Below are positions 9,424 to 17,156 of a stretch of DNA of 64,000 bases, piece after piece. The notes below the pieces were generated by a model. It made no database searches. It was given only the letters and a program-made list of their open reading frames with translations, and was not told where the DNA came from. Each line of letters opens with the position of its first letter. Position 1 is the first letter of the stretch. The position numbers and the translations under genes are program-made. The stretch is from Chitinispirillaceae bacterium (lineage in GTDB: Bacteria > Fibrobacterota > Chitinivibrionia > Chitinivibrionales > Chitinispirillaceae): the NCBI GenBank assembly GCA_016929595.1, contig JAFGIN010000151.1, positions 18,982 through 82,981 of the forward strand, written 5' to 3'.

Positions 9424-10617
9424 TTAATTCCTGGTTGTATAGAACTTTCTGATTTCTTCTATTACTGCATTCTGTTCATTTTCCAATAACCATGGATGCA
9501 TCGGAAGGGAAATAATTTCATTTGCGCAGCGTTCACTTACCGGAAAAGCCCCTTTGGAATACCCGTAGTTTTTATATGCTTTCTGTAAATGTAAAGGTAC
9601 CGGATAATGCAGTGCAGTTTCTATGCCATTTTCCAGGAGATATTTTCTTAGCTCGTCCCGATTTTTAACTTTTATGACATATAAATGATATACCGGGTAT
9701 GATCCATCAGGAACTTCAGGCGTCATCACATCATCAATTTTGGATAACTCAGCAGAATAAGTAAGGGCGAGTTTCCTGCGTGTGTTGTTCCATTCCTGCA
9801 GATACTTCAGTTTATTGAGTAGAATCGCTGCCTGCAGCGTATCAAGTCTTCCATTGAAACCTTCAATCTCATGATAATATTTCGTTCTCTGTCCATGGTC
9901 CCGGAGCATTTTTATCTTCTGCGCTATTTGTGAATCATTGGTTGTAACCGCACCGGCATCGCCACAAGCACCGAGATTCTTTCCAGGATAAAAGCTGAAT
10001 GCAGCAGACGAGCCATTTTCACCTGCATTTTTTAATTTTTTATCTGCTTCCGAAAAATATTGTGCGCCATGTGCTTGACATGAGTCCTCGATTACTGCAA
10101 TATTATATGTGCCTGCGATTCTGCTGATCTGATCGATTTTTGCCATTTGTCCATAGAGGTGAACTGGAATAACCGCTCTGACTGGTTTTCCTGAAATGGT
10201 ATTTATTGTTTCTCCAGTTAACTCATCAAAAAAGCATTTCTCAGTAAGGTACTCTGTCAGTCGTTCGACAGACATACACATTGTACCTTCTTCGACATCA
10301 ACAAATTCAGGTTGAGCACCTGCCTGGGTTATCGCTTCTGCAGTTGCTATGAACGTATTCGGAACTGTTATTACGATATCACCGTGCTTCACGCCGATAG
10401 ATAATAAAGAAAACAATAAGGCCTCAGTTCCACTTCCAACCCCAATCGCAAACTGTGTTCCACAAAATTCTGCGAATTTTTTTTCGAACTCACCAACAGA
10501 TTGTCCGTTTATAAATTGGGCAGACTGGAGTAAATTCCTGAAGATTTCGATATATTCAGTTTCTCTTTCCTTGTGATGTTTTTTCAGATCCATGAACGGT
10601 ACTTTTACAGCTTCCAT
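9424..10617 (-). CDS. DegT/DnrJ/EryC1 sugar aminotransferase (WbpE-like)
   Basis: 397 aa PLP-dependent aspartate-aminotransferase-fold enzyme. It starts VPFMDLKKHHKERETEY; GVGSGTEALLFSL binds the PLP phosphate; IEDSCQAHGAQY has the ring-contacting Asp; and SFYPGKNLGACGDAGAVTTN contains the Schiff-base lysine. Such enzymes move an amino group from glutamate to a 3-keto or 4-keto NDP-sugar. The immediate upstream partners, an acyltransferase and a Gfo/Idh/MocA dehydrogenase, make the trio oxidise-aminate-acetylate, as in WbpB/WbpE/WbpD for UDP-2,3-diacetamido-glucuronate. No WbpA dehydrogenase is in view. Start ATG overlaps the upstream stop (TAATG). Confidence 0.9.
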   Translation of the reverse strand: MEAVKVPFMDLKKHHKERETEYIEIFRNLLQSAQFINGQSVGEFEKKFAEFCGTQFAIGVGSGTEALLFSLLSIGVKHGDIVITVPNTFIATAEAITQAGAQPEFVDVEEGTMCMSVERLTEYLTEKCFFDELTGETINTISGKPVRAVIPVHLYGQMAKIDQISRIAGTYNIAVIEDSCQAHGAQYFSEADKKLKNAGENGSSAAFSFYPGKNLGACGDAGAVTTNDSQIAQKIKMLRDHGQRTKYYHEIEGFNGRLDTLQAAILLNKLKYLQEWNNTRRKLALTYSAELSKIDDVMTPEVPDGSYPVYHLYVIKVKNRDELRKYLLENGIETALHYPVPLHLQKAYKNYGYSKGAFPVSERCANEIISLPMHPWLLENEQNAVIEEIRKFYTTRN

Positions 10618-11087
10618 TATACCCCCCTGATGTATCTTGCAGGATTTCCTGCAACAATTGTTCCCGGTTCAACATTCTTAGTTACTACACTGCCAGCTCC
10701 TACAATCGCATTACGTCCAATTGTAATTCCACACATGATAACAGATCCGGAACCTATTGAAGCTCCCTCTTTTACAATCGTAGGCTCAAGACTCCACTCG
10801 CTTTCGTTTTTCATGAGCCCATCATCGTTGGTTGATCGTGGAAACCTATCGTTTATAAATGTTACACTGTGCCCGACAAAAACACGATCCTCGATAATAA
10901 CACCTTCACATACAAATGTATGACTTGAAATCTTACAATTATTGCCGATCTTTGCGTTTTTCTGTATTTCAACAAAAGCTCCCACTTTTGTATTATATCC
11001 TATTTCACACCCGTACATATTTACAAATAATCCAATGTAAACATTTTCTCCCAGTTTTACATTTGTTGATATAAGATGATTGCTCAT
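10617..11087 (-). CDS. Left-handed beta-helix acyltransferase (WbpD-like)
   Basis: 156 aa, built almost entirely of hexapeptide repeats (for example IGNNCKISSHTF, IGSGSVIMCG, IGRNAIVGAGSVV), which fold into a trimeric left-handed beta-helix. The closing PGTIVAGNPARYIRGV is the acyl-CoA pantetheine contact common to sugar O/N-acetyltransferases. It probably acetylates the amino group made by the adjacent aminotransferase. The 3' end overlaps the aminotransferase start, and its 5' end overlaps the dehydrogenase stop by 4 bp. Confidence 0.88.
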   Translation of the reverse strand: MSNHLISTNVKLGENVYIGLFVNMYGCEIGYNTKVGAFVEIQKNAKIGNNCKISSHTFVCEGVIIEDRVFVGHSVTFINDRFPRSTNDDGLMKNESEWSLEPTIVKEGASIGSGSVIMCGITIGRNAIVGAGSVVTKNVEPGTIVAGNPARYIRGV

Positions 11088-12130
11088 AATTCATCTCCCA
11101 ACGGAATCGGTACTTTCGTGCCACTTTTTTTCAATTCAACCGGTCTGCCATCATTAATCAACGACTGGTCGCAGGCTTCAAGCATTTTAACCACTTTCAA
11201 TCCACACTGCCCATCATTAATGGGCGCAAAATCATTTTCGATACACTCTATGAAATGAATGCATTCATGTTTCAAAGCCTCAACCTGATCCACTTTAGGA
11301 GCCCACATGTCCCCGGTCCGATAATTTATCAGTAAATCATATATTCCTTCTGTATTTTTAACCTCAACACCTTTATCATAAATTTTAATCTTCTCATCTG
11401 CATTTAAATCGTTCCAGACGAGCATTTTTTTCTCTCCACCGATCAGGGTCGTTCGGACTTTAACAGGGGAGAGCCAGTTTACACTTATGTGTGCGATAAT
11501 GTTTGTACTGTAATGAACTGTTATATAAGCTATATCCTCCCGTATATTAACGTGAGAACTTCCCCATGCTGAAATTGCAACCGGATCATCCTTAATGATA
11601 TATGACATAATAGAAAAGTCGTGAGGCGCCAGATCCCATATCACATTTACATCATGCTGAAACAGTCCCAGATTTACTCTCACAGAATCATAATAGTATA
11701 TTGAACCGACCTCACCATACTCAATCAATTGTTTTATCTTTTTCACTGCTCCTGTAAATATAAACGTGTGATCAACCATTAACTTTAGTCTTTTAACATT
11801 TGCAAGTTCAATTAACTCTTCAGCCTGTGAAGATTTTAGAGTCAATGGCTTTTCAACAAATACATGCTTGCCATTTTCCAAAGCTAATTTTGACAATAAA
11901 TAATGTGTTGAAACCGGTGTAACAATAGCAACAGCATCTATATCCGTTGACAGAATAACCTTTTCAGGATCTGTCTCGACTCTGATTCCATTCATCAATG
12001 ATGCAATTCGCTTAAAAACTTCCGGATTTTTATCACAAACAGCAATTACATTTACCCCGTCAATCGATCTGAAATTTCTTAAAATATTCGGTCCCCAGTA
12101 ACCCATCCCAATTACACCAACATTTACCAT
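11084..12130 (-). CDS. Gfo/Idh/MocA-family NAD-dependent sugar oxidoreductase (WbpB-like)
   Basis: 348 aa. The dinucleotide fold is VGVIGMGYWGPNILRNF with G-x-G-x-x-G, followed by VIAVCDKNPE. HVFVEKPLTL is the conserved EKP motif near residue 95, and DLAPHDFSIMSYI carries the likely catalytic histidine pair. Enzymes of this branch oxidise the C3 hydroxyl of a UDP-amino-sugar so that the next enzyme can aminate it. It opens a tight, overlapping three-gene block with the acyltransferase and aminotransferase genes. Confidence 0.88.
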   Translation of the reverse strand: MVNVGVIGMGYWGPNILRNFRSIDGVNVIAVCDKNPEVFKRIASLMNGIRVETDPEKVILSTDIDAVAIVTPVSTHYLLSKLALENGKHVFVEKPLTLKSSQAEELIELANVKRLKLMVDHTFIFTGAVKKIKQLIEYGEVGSIYYYDSVRVNLGLFQHDVNVIWDLAPHDFSIMSYIIKDDPVAISAWGSSHVNIREDIAYITVHYSTNIIAHISVNWLSPVKVRTTLIGGEKKMLVWNDLNADEKIKIYDKGVEVKNTEGIYDLLINYRTGDMWAPKVDQVEALKHECIHFIECIENDFAPINDGQCGLKVVKMLEACDQSLINDGRPVELKKSGTKVPIPLGDEL

Positions 12131-12145
12131 ACCTTATCCCCTGTC

Positions 12146-12670
12146 TTAATAACCACCCTTCGTCGAAAATAAAACCAATATAGTTTTACATAGTATTTTG
12201 ATATCCAGAAATAATGAATTGGATTCTTTATACCGCAGGTCCATTCTAACCATTTCATCAAACGTTGTTCGACTTCTTCCTTCCACCTGCCACAACCCTG
12301 TAATCCCAGGCTTGATTGAAAATATTCTTTCCCTATGCCATTTTTGGTACTGTTCAAATTCATATGGAAGCGCCGGACGCGGCCCTACCAATGACATCTC
12401 TCCTTTAAGAACGTTGACGAACTGTGGTATTTCATCGAAACTCAATTTTCTCAGAACATTTCCTGCTCTTGTAATTCTTGGATCATCAACGATTTTATAT
12501 GTTGTATCCCTGCATTTCCCTTGTATCAACTGTGAAACATAGTTTCTGTGTATATCATCAGACAAATTACAATACATTGTTCTGAATTTATACATATAGA
12601 ACTTCCTGCCATTCTCTCCTATCCGTATCTGTTTAAAAATGACAGGCCCTGGAGAAGTCAGTTTTATCAC
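12146..12670 (-). CDS. Initiating sugar-1-phosphate transferase (bacterial sugar transferase domain)
   Basis: The conserved core is intact: KLTSPGPVIFKQIRIGENG, FYMYKFRTM, RKLSFDEIPQFVNVL, MSLVGPRPALP and IKPGITGLWQV, all landmarks of polyisoprenyl-phosphate hexose-1-phosphate transferases (WcaJ/PglC family). They start glycan assembly by loading a sugar phosphate on undecaprenyl phosphate. The given start is a GTG in mid-domain; the real domain continues in-frame upstream to 12784, including the membrane helix LTGIIIFLPISAVIAIVIKL, but no ATG, GTG or TTG exists there. The missing start lies in the ORF of the next entry, one frame away across an A11 run, so this is probably the 3' part of one gene. 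Confidence 0.85.
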   Translation of the reverse strand: MIKLTSPGPVIFKQIRIGENGRKFYMYKFRTMYCNLSDDIHRNYVSQLIQGKCRDTTYKIVDDPRITRAGNVLRKLSFDEIPQFVNVLKGEMSLVGPRPALPYEFEQYQKWHRERIFSIKPGITGLWQVEGRSRTTFDEMVRMDLRYKESNSLFLDIKILCKTILVLFSTKGGY

Positions 12671-12756
12671 TATTGCAATGACTGCCGAAATCGGCAGGAA
12701 TATGATAATCCCGGTTAGTCCACCAGCAATATCAAGACACTTTTTTACTACTGTCT

Positions 12757-13245
12757 TTAATACATTTTTTTTTTTAACAAATCGTTAAATAACAGTTCTC
12801 CAATGTTTTTATCCCGATTTGTATCATCAGAAAAATTTACTAAATTTAATGATAGCGATAACATACCTTCATTATAAAAACAATCAACAAGTTTCTTTTG
12901 AAGAACCATCTGGTCATCTGCTTTAATATCGGTAAAAAGTACTCCGATTTCTTCACTGTTCTTTATCCATCCAATCGAATCGCCATCCCTGATTTTGCCT
13001 CTCAAAGTTATTACAGATTTTCTTAAACTTTCCAGTACACATTTTCTTTTAACATTACTGTTATTATAACTATCTTTTAAATTTACTTTTGCTATCCCCA
13101 CAGTTCTACTATTTCTTATCGCTCTTGATTTTTCTACCAAAAGAGTACCGGCAAATTTTTGCTCATCCAGCATCCAATCCATACAGTCCATTGATTTTTT
13201 AACAGAACTTACATTTCTATTCGATGCAGAATCATTTATATCCAT
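12757..13245 (-). CDS. GGDEF-like N-terminal half of a split sugar transferase
   Basis: 162 aa ending TAA shortly after an AAAAAAAAAAA run. It has a GGDEF-like fold pattern: TVGIAKVNLKDSY, then a helix, IRDGDSIGWIKNSEEIGVLF and a closing helix/strand, but no GGDEF active-site signature, so it is a degenerate domain. Sugar transferases with such an N-terminal degenerate GGDEF domain are known. Adding one A to the run would read straight into the transferase membrane helix and domain. Start ATG has GGAG five bases upstream. Explanations: phase variation, programmed slippage, or an assembly error in the homopolymer. It heads the polysaccharide operon; the 215-bp upstream interval shows no recognisable signal. 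Confidence 0.7.
   Translation of the reverse strand: MDINDSASNRNVSSVKKSMDCMDWMLDEQKFAGTLLVEKSRAIRNSRTVGIAKVNLKDSYNNSNVKRKCVLESLRKSVITLRGKIRDGDSIGWIKNSEEIGVLFTDIKADDQMVLQKKLVDCFYNEGMLSLSLNLVNFSDDTNRDKNIGELLFNDLLKKKMY
12765..12775 (-). other. A11 homopolymer at the frame boundary of the split sugar transferase
   Basis: Eleven T on the plus strand, so the transcript has A11. In the upstream frame it encodes TTA AAA AAA AAA ATG; the transferase frame requires AAA AAA AAA AAT. One additional A, or a -1 ribosomal shift on this slippery run, joins the two frames. Tracts of this length are prone to replication and transcription slippage and also to sequencing error. Confidence 0.75.
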
Positions 13246-13460
13246 GGTAGCTCCACATATCTCTATATTTTTTGAATAAAATGTTATAATCAGATTTATG
13301 TGAAATTCTCTGTTTTTACTTTTTTTATCAATTTTGAGTTTAGCAGTAGGACTATAATCTAATTTTGCAAAAGACAGGCCATCATTGATTTCACATTTTC
13401 AATGTAAAACCTGAAACGCTTAACTTATAATTTGAGTGCTGAGCTTATTTAAACATTTTG

Positions 13461-14702
13461 TTATACATTGATCAAAACAGATCCAAACTTACCATCATAC
13501 CCGGGTGATATGGTTACATTTCCATTTCTCAACTGTTCGATCAAAGCAGCCAATTCAGGTGAACTTTTTTTAATATATTCCAGAGGCAAGGTCAATATTA
13601 TTTCCATTTCAGACCCCAATGTTCTTACACATTTTTCGTATTCAACTGCGATTCTCTTACTCTTTGGAGAGATGCCCGACAATTGGGAAAGCAGATTCCT
13701 CAATGGTGTAATTCTCCAGAATTTTGATAAACGGTGGTTTCCTCTTCCTGATTCTTTACTAATAAGCTGTCTGGTACGATTAAGTACCCCCGGAGTCATT
13801 TTTTTACCACAAACCGGACATATTCTATTCTCCGTAAACATCGATGTATACATCTGACATTTTCTGTGACCATCCAGAAAATATTTGCCTTCTTCAGGAA
13901 AAAATTCGATTGTCCCAGAAAACCCGAATTCTTCGGTTCCGGTTTTAATTGCATTAATTATAGTATCGAGTGAAATACTGGTATCAAAGCAGGTTGCCTC
14001 TCTCCCAATCACATCTGGTGAGTGTGCATCAGAATTCGAAACCAATGTGTAATTGTCCAATAATGCAACGGCTCTGTTCATCGGAGGATCGGAAGATAGT
14101 CCAGTTTCTACAGCATAAATACTGCCAGTAAGATCTCTGAAACACTCTTCTATAGAATCAAAGCCCGACCATTCTCCCAGAACAGAATACCATGGAGTCC
14201 ATATATGTGCTGGAATACAAAGACTACTGCTATCAATTGAAAGTACGATTTCGAGTAAATCTCTTGAATCGATTTTCAGGCAGGGACGCCCATTTGAAGA
14301 AACATTCCCAAAAAGTTCAAGACGCCTGCTAACTTTTCGAGCTGCATCCAGAGAACTTAACAATATCAATAGATGAATCCGCCGGACTTTTTTATCCCAT
14401 TTGTATATGCAGCACACTTCTGTTGCCACAAAAAAATATACTTCCCGTCCAAAATATAATGCACAATCGTCATGCCTGAATTCATCCTTAAGCATATACA
14501 GGCCATTTTCACAAAGAAATAGCTTTTTTTCCAGTTCTCTGGCCCACTCCGGATGCAGAGCATCTGCCGTACCAAGCACAGAAATACCCTTTTTCCTTGC
14601 CCAGAGATCGAACAGTTCGGGACAGCAATATTTACTTGTCGCAATAGAAAATCTGGAATGAAGATGTAAATCGGCAAAAAACAGCATGATCTCAATGTTC
14701 AA
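13461..14702 (-). CDS. Endonuclease Q-like PHP-domain protein
   Basis: 413 aa matching the EndoQ family. The PHP domain starts FFADLHLHSRFSIATS with the HxH metal motif, then GTADALHPEW, AHIWTPWYSV and SNSDAHSPDVIGRE, which supply further metal ligands. A zinc-finger-like module follows near residue 285-320 (GHRKCQMYTS..., CPVCGKKMTPGVLNR), and a helical C-terminal domain ends the protein. EndoQ nicks DNA 5' of deaminated bases such as uracil and hypoxanthine, and of abasic sites. It is well known in Thermococcales and patchy in Bacteria, so horizontal transfer is plausible. The start at 14702 overlaps the SpoIID gene by 11 bp; an ATG at 14687 is the alternative. Confidence 0.82.
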   Translation of the reverse strand: MNIEIMLFFADLHLHSRFSIATSKYCCPELFDLWARKKGISVLGTADALHPEWARELEKKLFLCENGLYMLKDEFRHDDCALYFGREVYFFVATEVCCIYKWDKKVRRIHLLILLSSLDAARKVSRRLELFGNVSSNGRPCLKIDSRDLLEIVLSIDSSSLCIPAHIWTPWYSVLGEWSGFDSIEECFRDLTGSIYAVETGLSSDPPMNRAVALLDNYTLVSNSDAHSPDVIGREATCFDTSISLDTIINAIKTGTEEFGFSGTIEFFPEEGKYFLDGHRKCQMYTSMFTENRICPVCGKKMTPGVLNRTRQLISKESGRGNHRLSKFWRITPLRNLLSQLSGISPKSKRIAVEYEKCVRTLGSEMEIILTLPLEYIKKSSPELAALIEQLRNGNVTISPGYDGKFGSVLINV

Positions 14703-16152
14703 GTGTACAAATTGACAATTGAACTCCCGTATAATATGATTTCAGGATCTCGTCAAACTTTTGACCAGCTCTGGCCCTTCCTATCGCCCCCATCTGGCAC
14801 ATGCCAACACCATGACCGTAACCATTCCCTGAGATTGCAACTTCTTTTTTCGTAAAAGAGACAATGTTGAAATTAGAACTTCGTAAAATTGGATGGTCTG
14901 AACTGCCTCTCCTTAAAACATACCTCGTTTTATCAGCAATAATTTTTCTCTTCCACCCCTTGCCTTCAACCAGAAGCGTTTTGACCCTTCCACATCCATT
15001 CTTGTCAACAATACGAAATTTAAAATCACCTGAAACCATTTGACTTTTGTCATACTCACAGTTATTACCGATATTTTTTAGAAGAATGTTCTTGAATTGA
15101 TCTCCCGGCCACAACTCCCTCCAGGTATAGTATTTTGAAAGCGCGCAATAACTTTCGCCATCAGGATCGAGATCTGAAACGGATATCAAATATGGTTTTG
15201 GGGATTTCTGAGGCCACACATCCTCTATCGATGCAGTTCGTCCGCCACACGTCGAGTGATAATATGCATAAACAATTGAATCTCCGGATGTAAGAATTAT
15301 GTCTTTTGTCATTTTTACCGCGATATCAGCCTCACGGTATTCAACATTCGCACCCCCATACACCTGATCTTTCACAGTACTGTAAAGATCAAACAAAAAA
15401 GATCTACGTTCTTCGATTCTTTTATATGCATATGTTCTGGCTGCAACAGCCTGAGCTTTCAAAGCTTCAAGATCTCCTTTACCCCTCTTTCCCAATTCGA
15501 GCGGAATCACACCACGCAGATACTCTTCAATGTCAAGTATGTTTACGAGTAAAAGAGCATTATTCGGACCGTTGTAAAAAGCAAATGTACCACGATAACT
15601 CTTTTCATCATAGTCGATATAGTTATATTTGTTAACAGAAATTAATGTACATGGAAGAAAGATATCTTTTTTTATTCCCTTATTTTCTATGCTGACAATT
15701 TGAGACGTTTTCTTCTGAATGCGAATACTTCCATGCAAAGGTGTAACTACCTTCCCCGGAGAATGAACTGCAACAGCACCTGCAGAGTAGATATTAAACT
15801 GACGTTTTTTTTCTGACAAAACGACACGAAGCGACTTTGTGCTTACCTTAAATGATGGATAGCGGAAACTTTTTGTTGAAGCTATGGTCTTTTTTTCATT
15901 GAGGGAATCTGAAGTGTTGAGCCTGGCAGAATCCAACCTGTTTGAATCTCTGATTTCAATATCTTCAGGGTCCGGAATTGCAGCACTGAAATCTATTTGA
16001 CTAATACTGTCCTCAGATGATTCATCATCCACCCGCTCCGACGGGTCGGGAGAAACTTCATAAGCATCGGGTGCCGGCTTAATAAATGTATTGCCAATAC
16101 ACCCGATGAATAGAAAAAGCGGTATGCAATATATCAGGCTATGATATTTCAG
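14692..16152 (-). CDS. SpoIID/LytB-domain lipoprotein, probable CTG start
   Basis: The SpoIID domain spans about the last 320 residues: LLVNILDIEEYLRGVIPLE, LKAQAVAARTYA, YYHSTCGGRT and a final GNGYGHGVGMCQMGAIGRA. SpoIID relatives are lytic transglycosylases acting on denuded peptidoglycan or amidase activators (LytB). The first usual start is GTG at 16032, which leaves no signal peptide. In frame upstream a CTG at 16152, five bases after GGGA, gives MKYHSLIYCIPLFLFIGC, an excellent lipoprotein signal with lipobox FIGC. I therefore extend the gene to 16152, overlapping the def stop by 14 bp. The linker after the Cys is acidic and Ser/Pro-rich. Expected site: outer-membrane or periplasmic face. 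Confidence 0.85.
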   Translation of the reverse strand: MKYHSLIYCIPLFLFIGCIGNTFIKPAPDAYEVSPDPSERVDDESSEDSISQIDFSAAIPDPEDIEIRDSNRLDSARLNTSDSLNEKKTIASTKSFRYPSFKVSTKSLRVVLSEKKRQFNIYSAGAVAVHSPGKVVTPLHGSIRIQKKTSQIVSIENKGIKKDIFLPCTLISVNKYNYIDYDEKSYRGTFAFYNGPNNALLLVNILDIEEYLRGVIPLELGKRGKGDLEALKAQAVAARTYAYKRIEERRSFLFDLYSTVKDQVYGGANVEYREADIAVKMTKDIILTSGDSIVYAYYHSTCGGRTASIEDVWPQKSPKPYLISVSDLDPDGESYCALSKYYTWRELWPGDQFKNILLKNIGNNCEYDKSQMVSGDFKFRIVDKNGCGRVKTLLVEGKGWKRKIIADKTRYVLRRGSSDHPILRSSNFNIVSFTKKEVAISGNGYGHGVGMCQMGAIGRARAGQKFDEILKSYYTGVQLSICTLEH

Positions 16153-16660
16153 ATGTGTCCCGACCGGTTTTGTTCAGTTTTTTCAGCTTTGTACTCAGCA
16201 TTTTTTTTTGCAAAGCAGAAATATGATCGACAATCATTATGCCATTAAGATGATCAGTTTCATGTTGGAGGGCACGTGCCAGCAAACCATCAGCATCTTT
16301 AATGAAAAACTCTTTTCCCTCTGAATCGAAGGCGCGAACAGAAACGGTTTTGGGCCTGGTGATATTTAAATGTATCCCCGGAACACTCAAACACCCCTCT
16401 TCAGCCTCCTCCAACTCCTCTGATTTCTCGATAAATTCGGGATTTATCAAAACCAGGGGTTCTTTTTCACCGCCAGTTACATCTATAACTGCAATCCTGA
16501 CAGACTCCCCAACCTGAGGAGCAGCAAGACCTACACCATCTTTTTCAATCATGGTTTCGGTCATTTCTGTGAGAAAATTTTTTAGAGAGCTATCAAACAC
16601 TGTAACAGGCTGAGCAGTTTTTCTCAGGACCGGATCACCATAAATTTTTATATCAAACAC
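16139..16660 (-). CDS. def: Peptide deformylase
   Basis: 173 aa. All three hallmark motifs are present: GVGLAAPQ (about 43-50), EGCLSVPG (cysteine metal ligand, about 90) and QHETDHLNG (HExxH, about 132-140). The enzyme removes the formyl group from nascent protein N-termini in the cytosol using Fe or Ni/Zn. The N-terminal FDIKIYGDPVLRKTAQPV is also typical. It lies 1 bp after yajC, and its 3' end overlaps the extended SpoIID gene. Confidence 0.97.
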   Translation of the reverse strand: MFDIKIYGDPVLRKTAQPVTVFDSSLKNFLTEMTETMIEKDGVGLAAPQVGESVRIAVIDVTGGEKEPLVLINPEFIEKSEELEEAEEGCLSVPGIHLNITRPKTVSVRAFDSEGKEFFIKDADGLLARALQHETDHLNGIMIVDHISALQKKMLSTKLKKLNKTGRDTSEIS

Positions 16661-16661
16661 T

Positions 16662-17057
16662 TTACTTTCCTTCTTTTACTGTACTCTTGGACGTTTCATC
16701 AGTTATTACGTTGGTTATAGCACTTTTAGTGAATTCAACATTTGTGTTCTCTGCAATTCTAACCATAACAGTAGTCTCTTTAACATTTCCTACAACTCCA
16801 ATAACACCTCCGGCAGTCAGGACCTTATCTCCCTTTTTTACGTTTTTTAACAACTCTGCCCGTTCTTTCTGCTTTTTCTGTTCCGGACGAATCATAAAAA
16901 AGTAAATGATCGCAAACATCAGAAGCATCATCGGCAGCATACCAATCAAACCACCAGTGCCAGGTTGAGGCGCAGGAGCATTTTCCTGGGCAAAAATTGT
17001 TAGCGGTACCATAAGGCTGAAAGCTGCAATAATCACTCTTTTAAAAGCGTTCATCAA
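16662..17057 (-). CDS. yajC: Preprotein translocase subunit YajC
   Basis: 131 aa. An N-terminal hydrophobic signal (VIIAAFSLMVPLTIFAQ) is followed by a single strong membrane helix (LIGMLPMMLLMFAIIYFFM) and the YajC signature IRPEQKKQKE...LLKNVKKGDKVLTAGGVIGVVG. YajC joins SecDF at the Sec translocon in the inner membrane. The extra N-terminal signal-like segment is a feature seen in some diderms. No secD/secF is adjacent here; def follows immediately. Confidence 0.93.
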   Translation of the reverse strand: MMNAFKRVIIAAFSLMVPLTIFAQENAPAPQPGTGGLIGMLPMMLLMFAIIYFFMIRPEQKKQKERAELLKNVKKGDKVLTAGGVIGVVGNVKETTVMVRIAENTNVEFTKSAITNVITDETSKSTVKEGK

Positions 17058-17156
17058 AAATTCCTTTCAATACATGAATAAAATAATCTGGTTAAAAATA
17101 CGTCTGATAAATTTTGAAGTCAACCAGCAGGTAGTTTAAAAATAATCTACACGAAG

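Noticed and set aside
12124..12363. 79-codon minus-strand reading frame overlapping the sugar transferase
   Set aside because: It overlaps the conserved sugar transferase domain in another frame and has no family resemblance.
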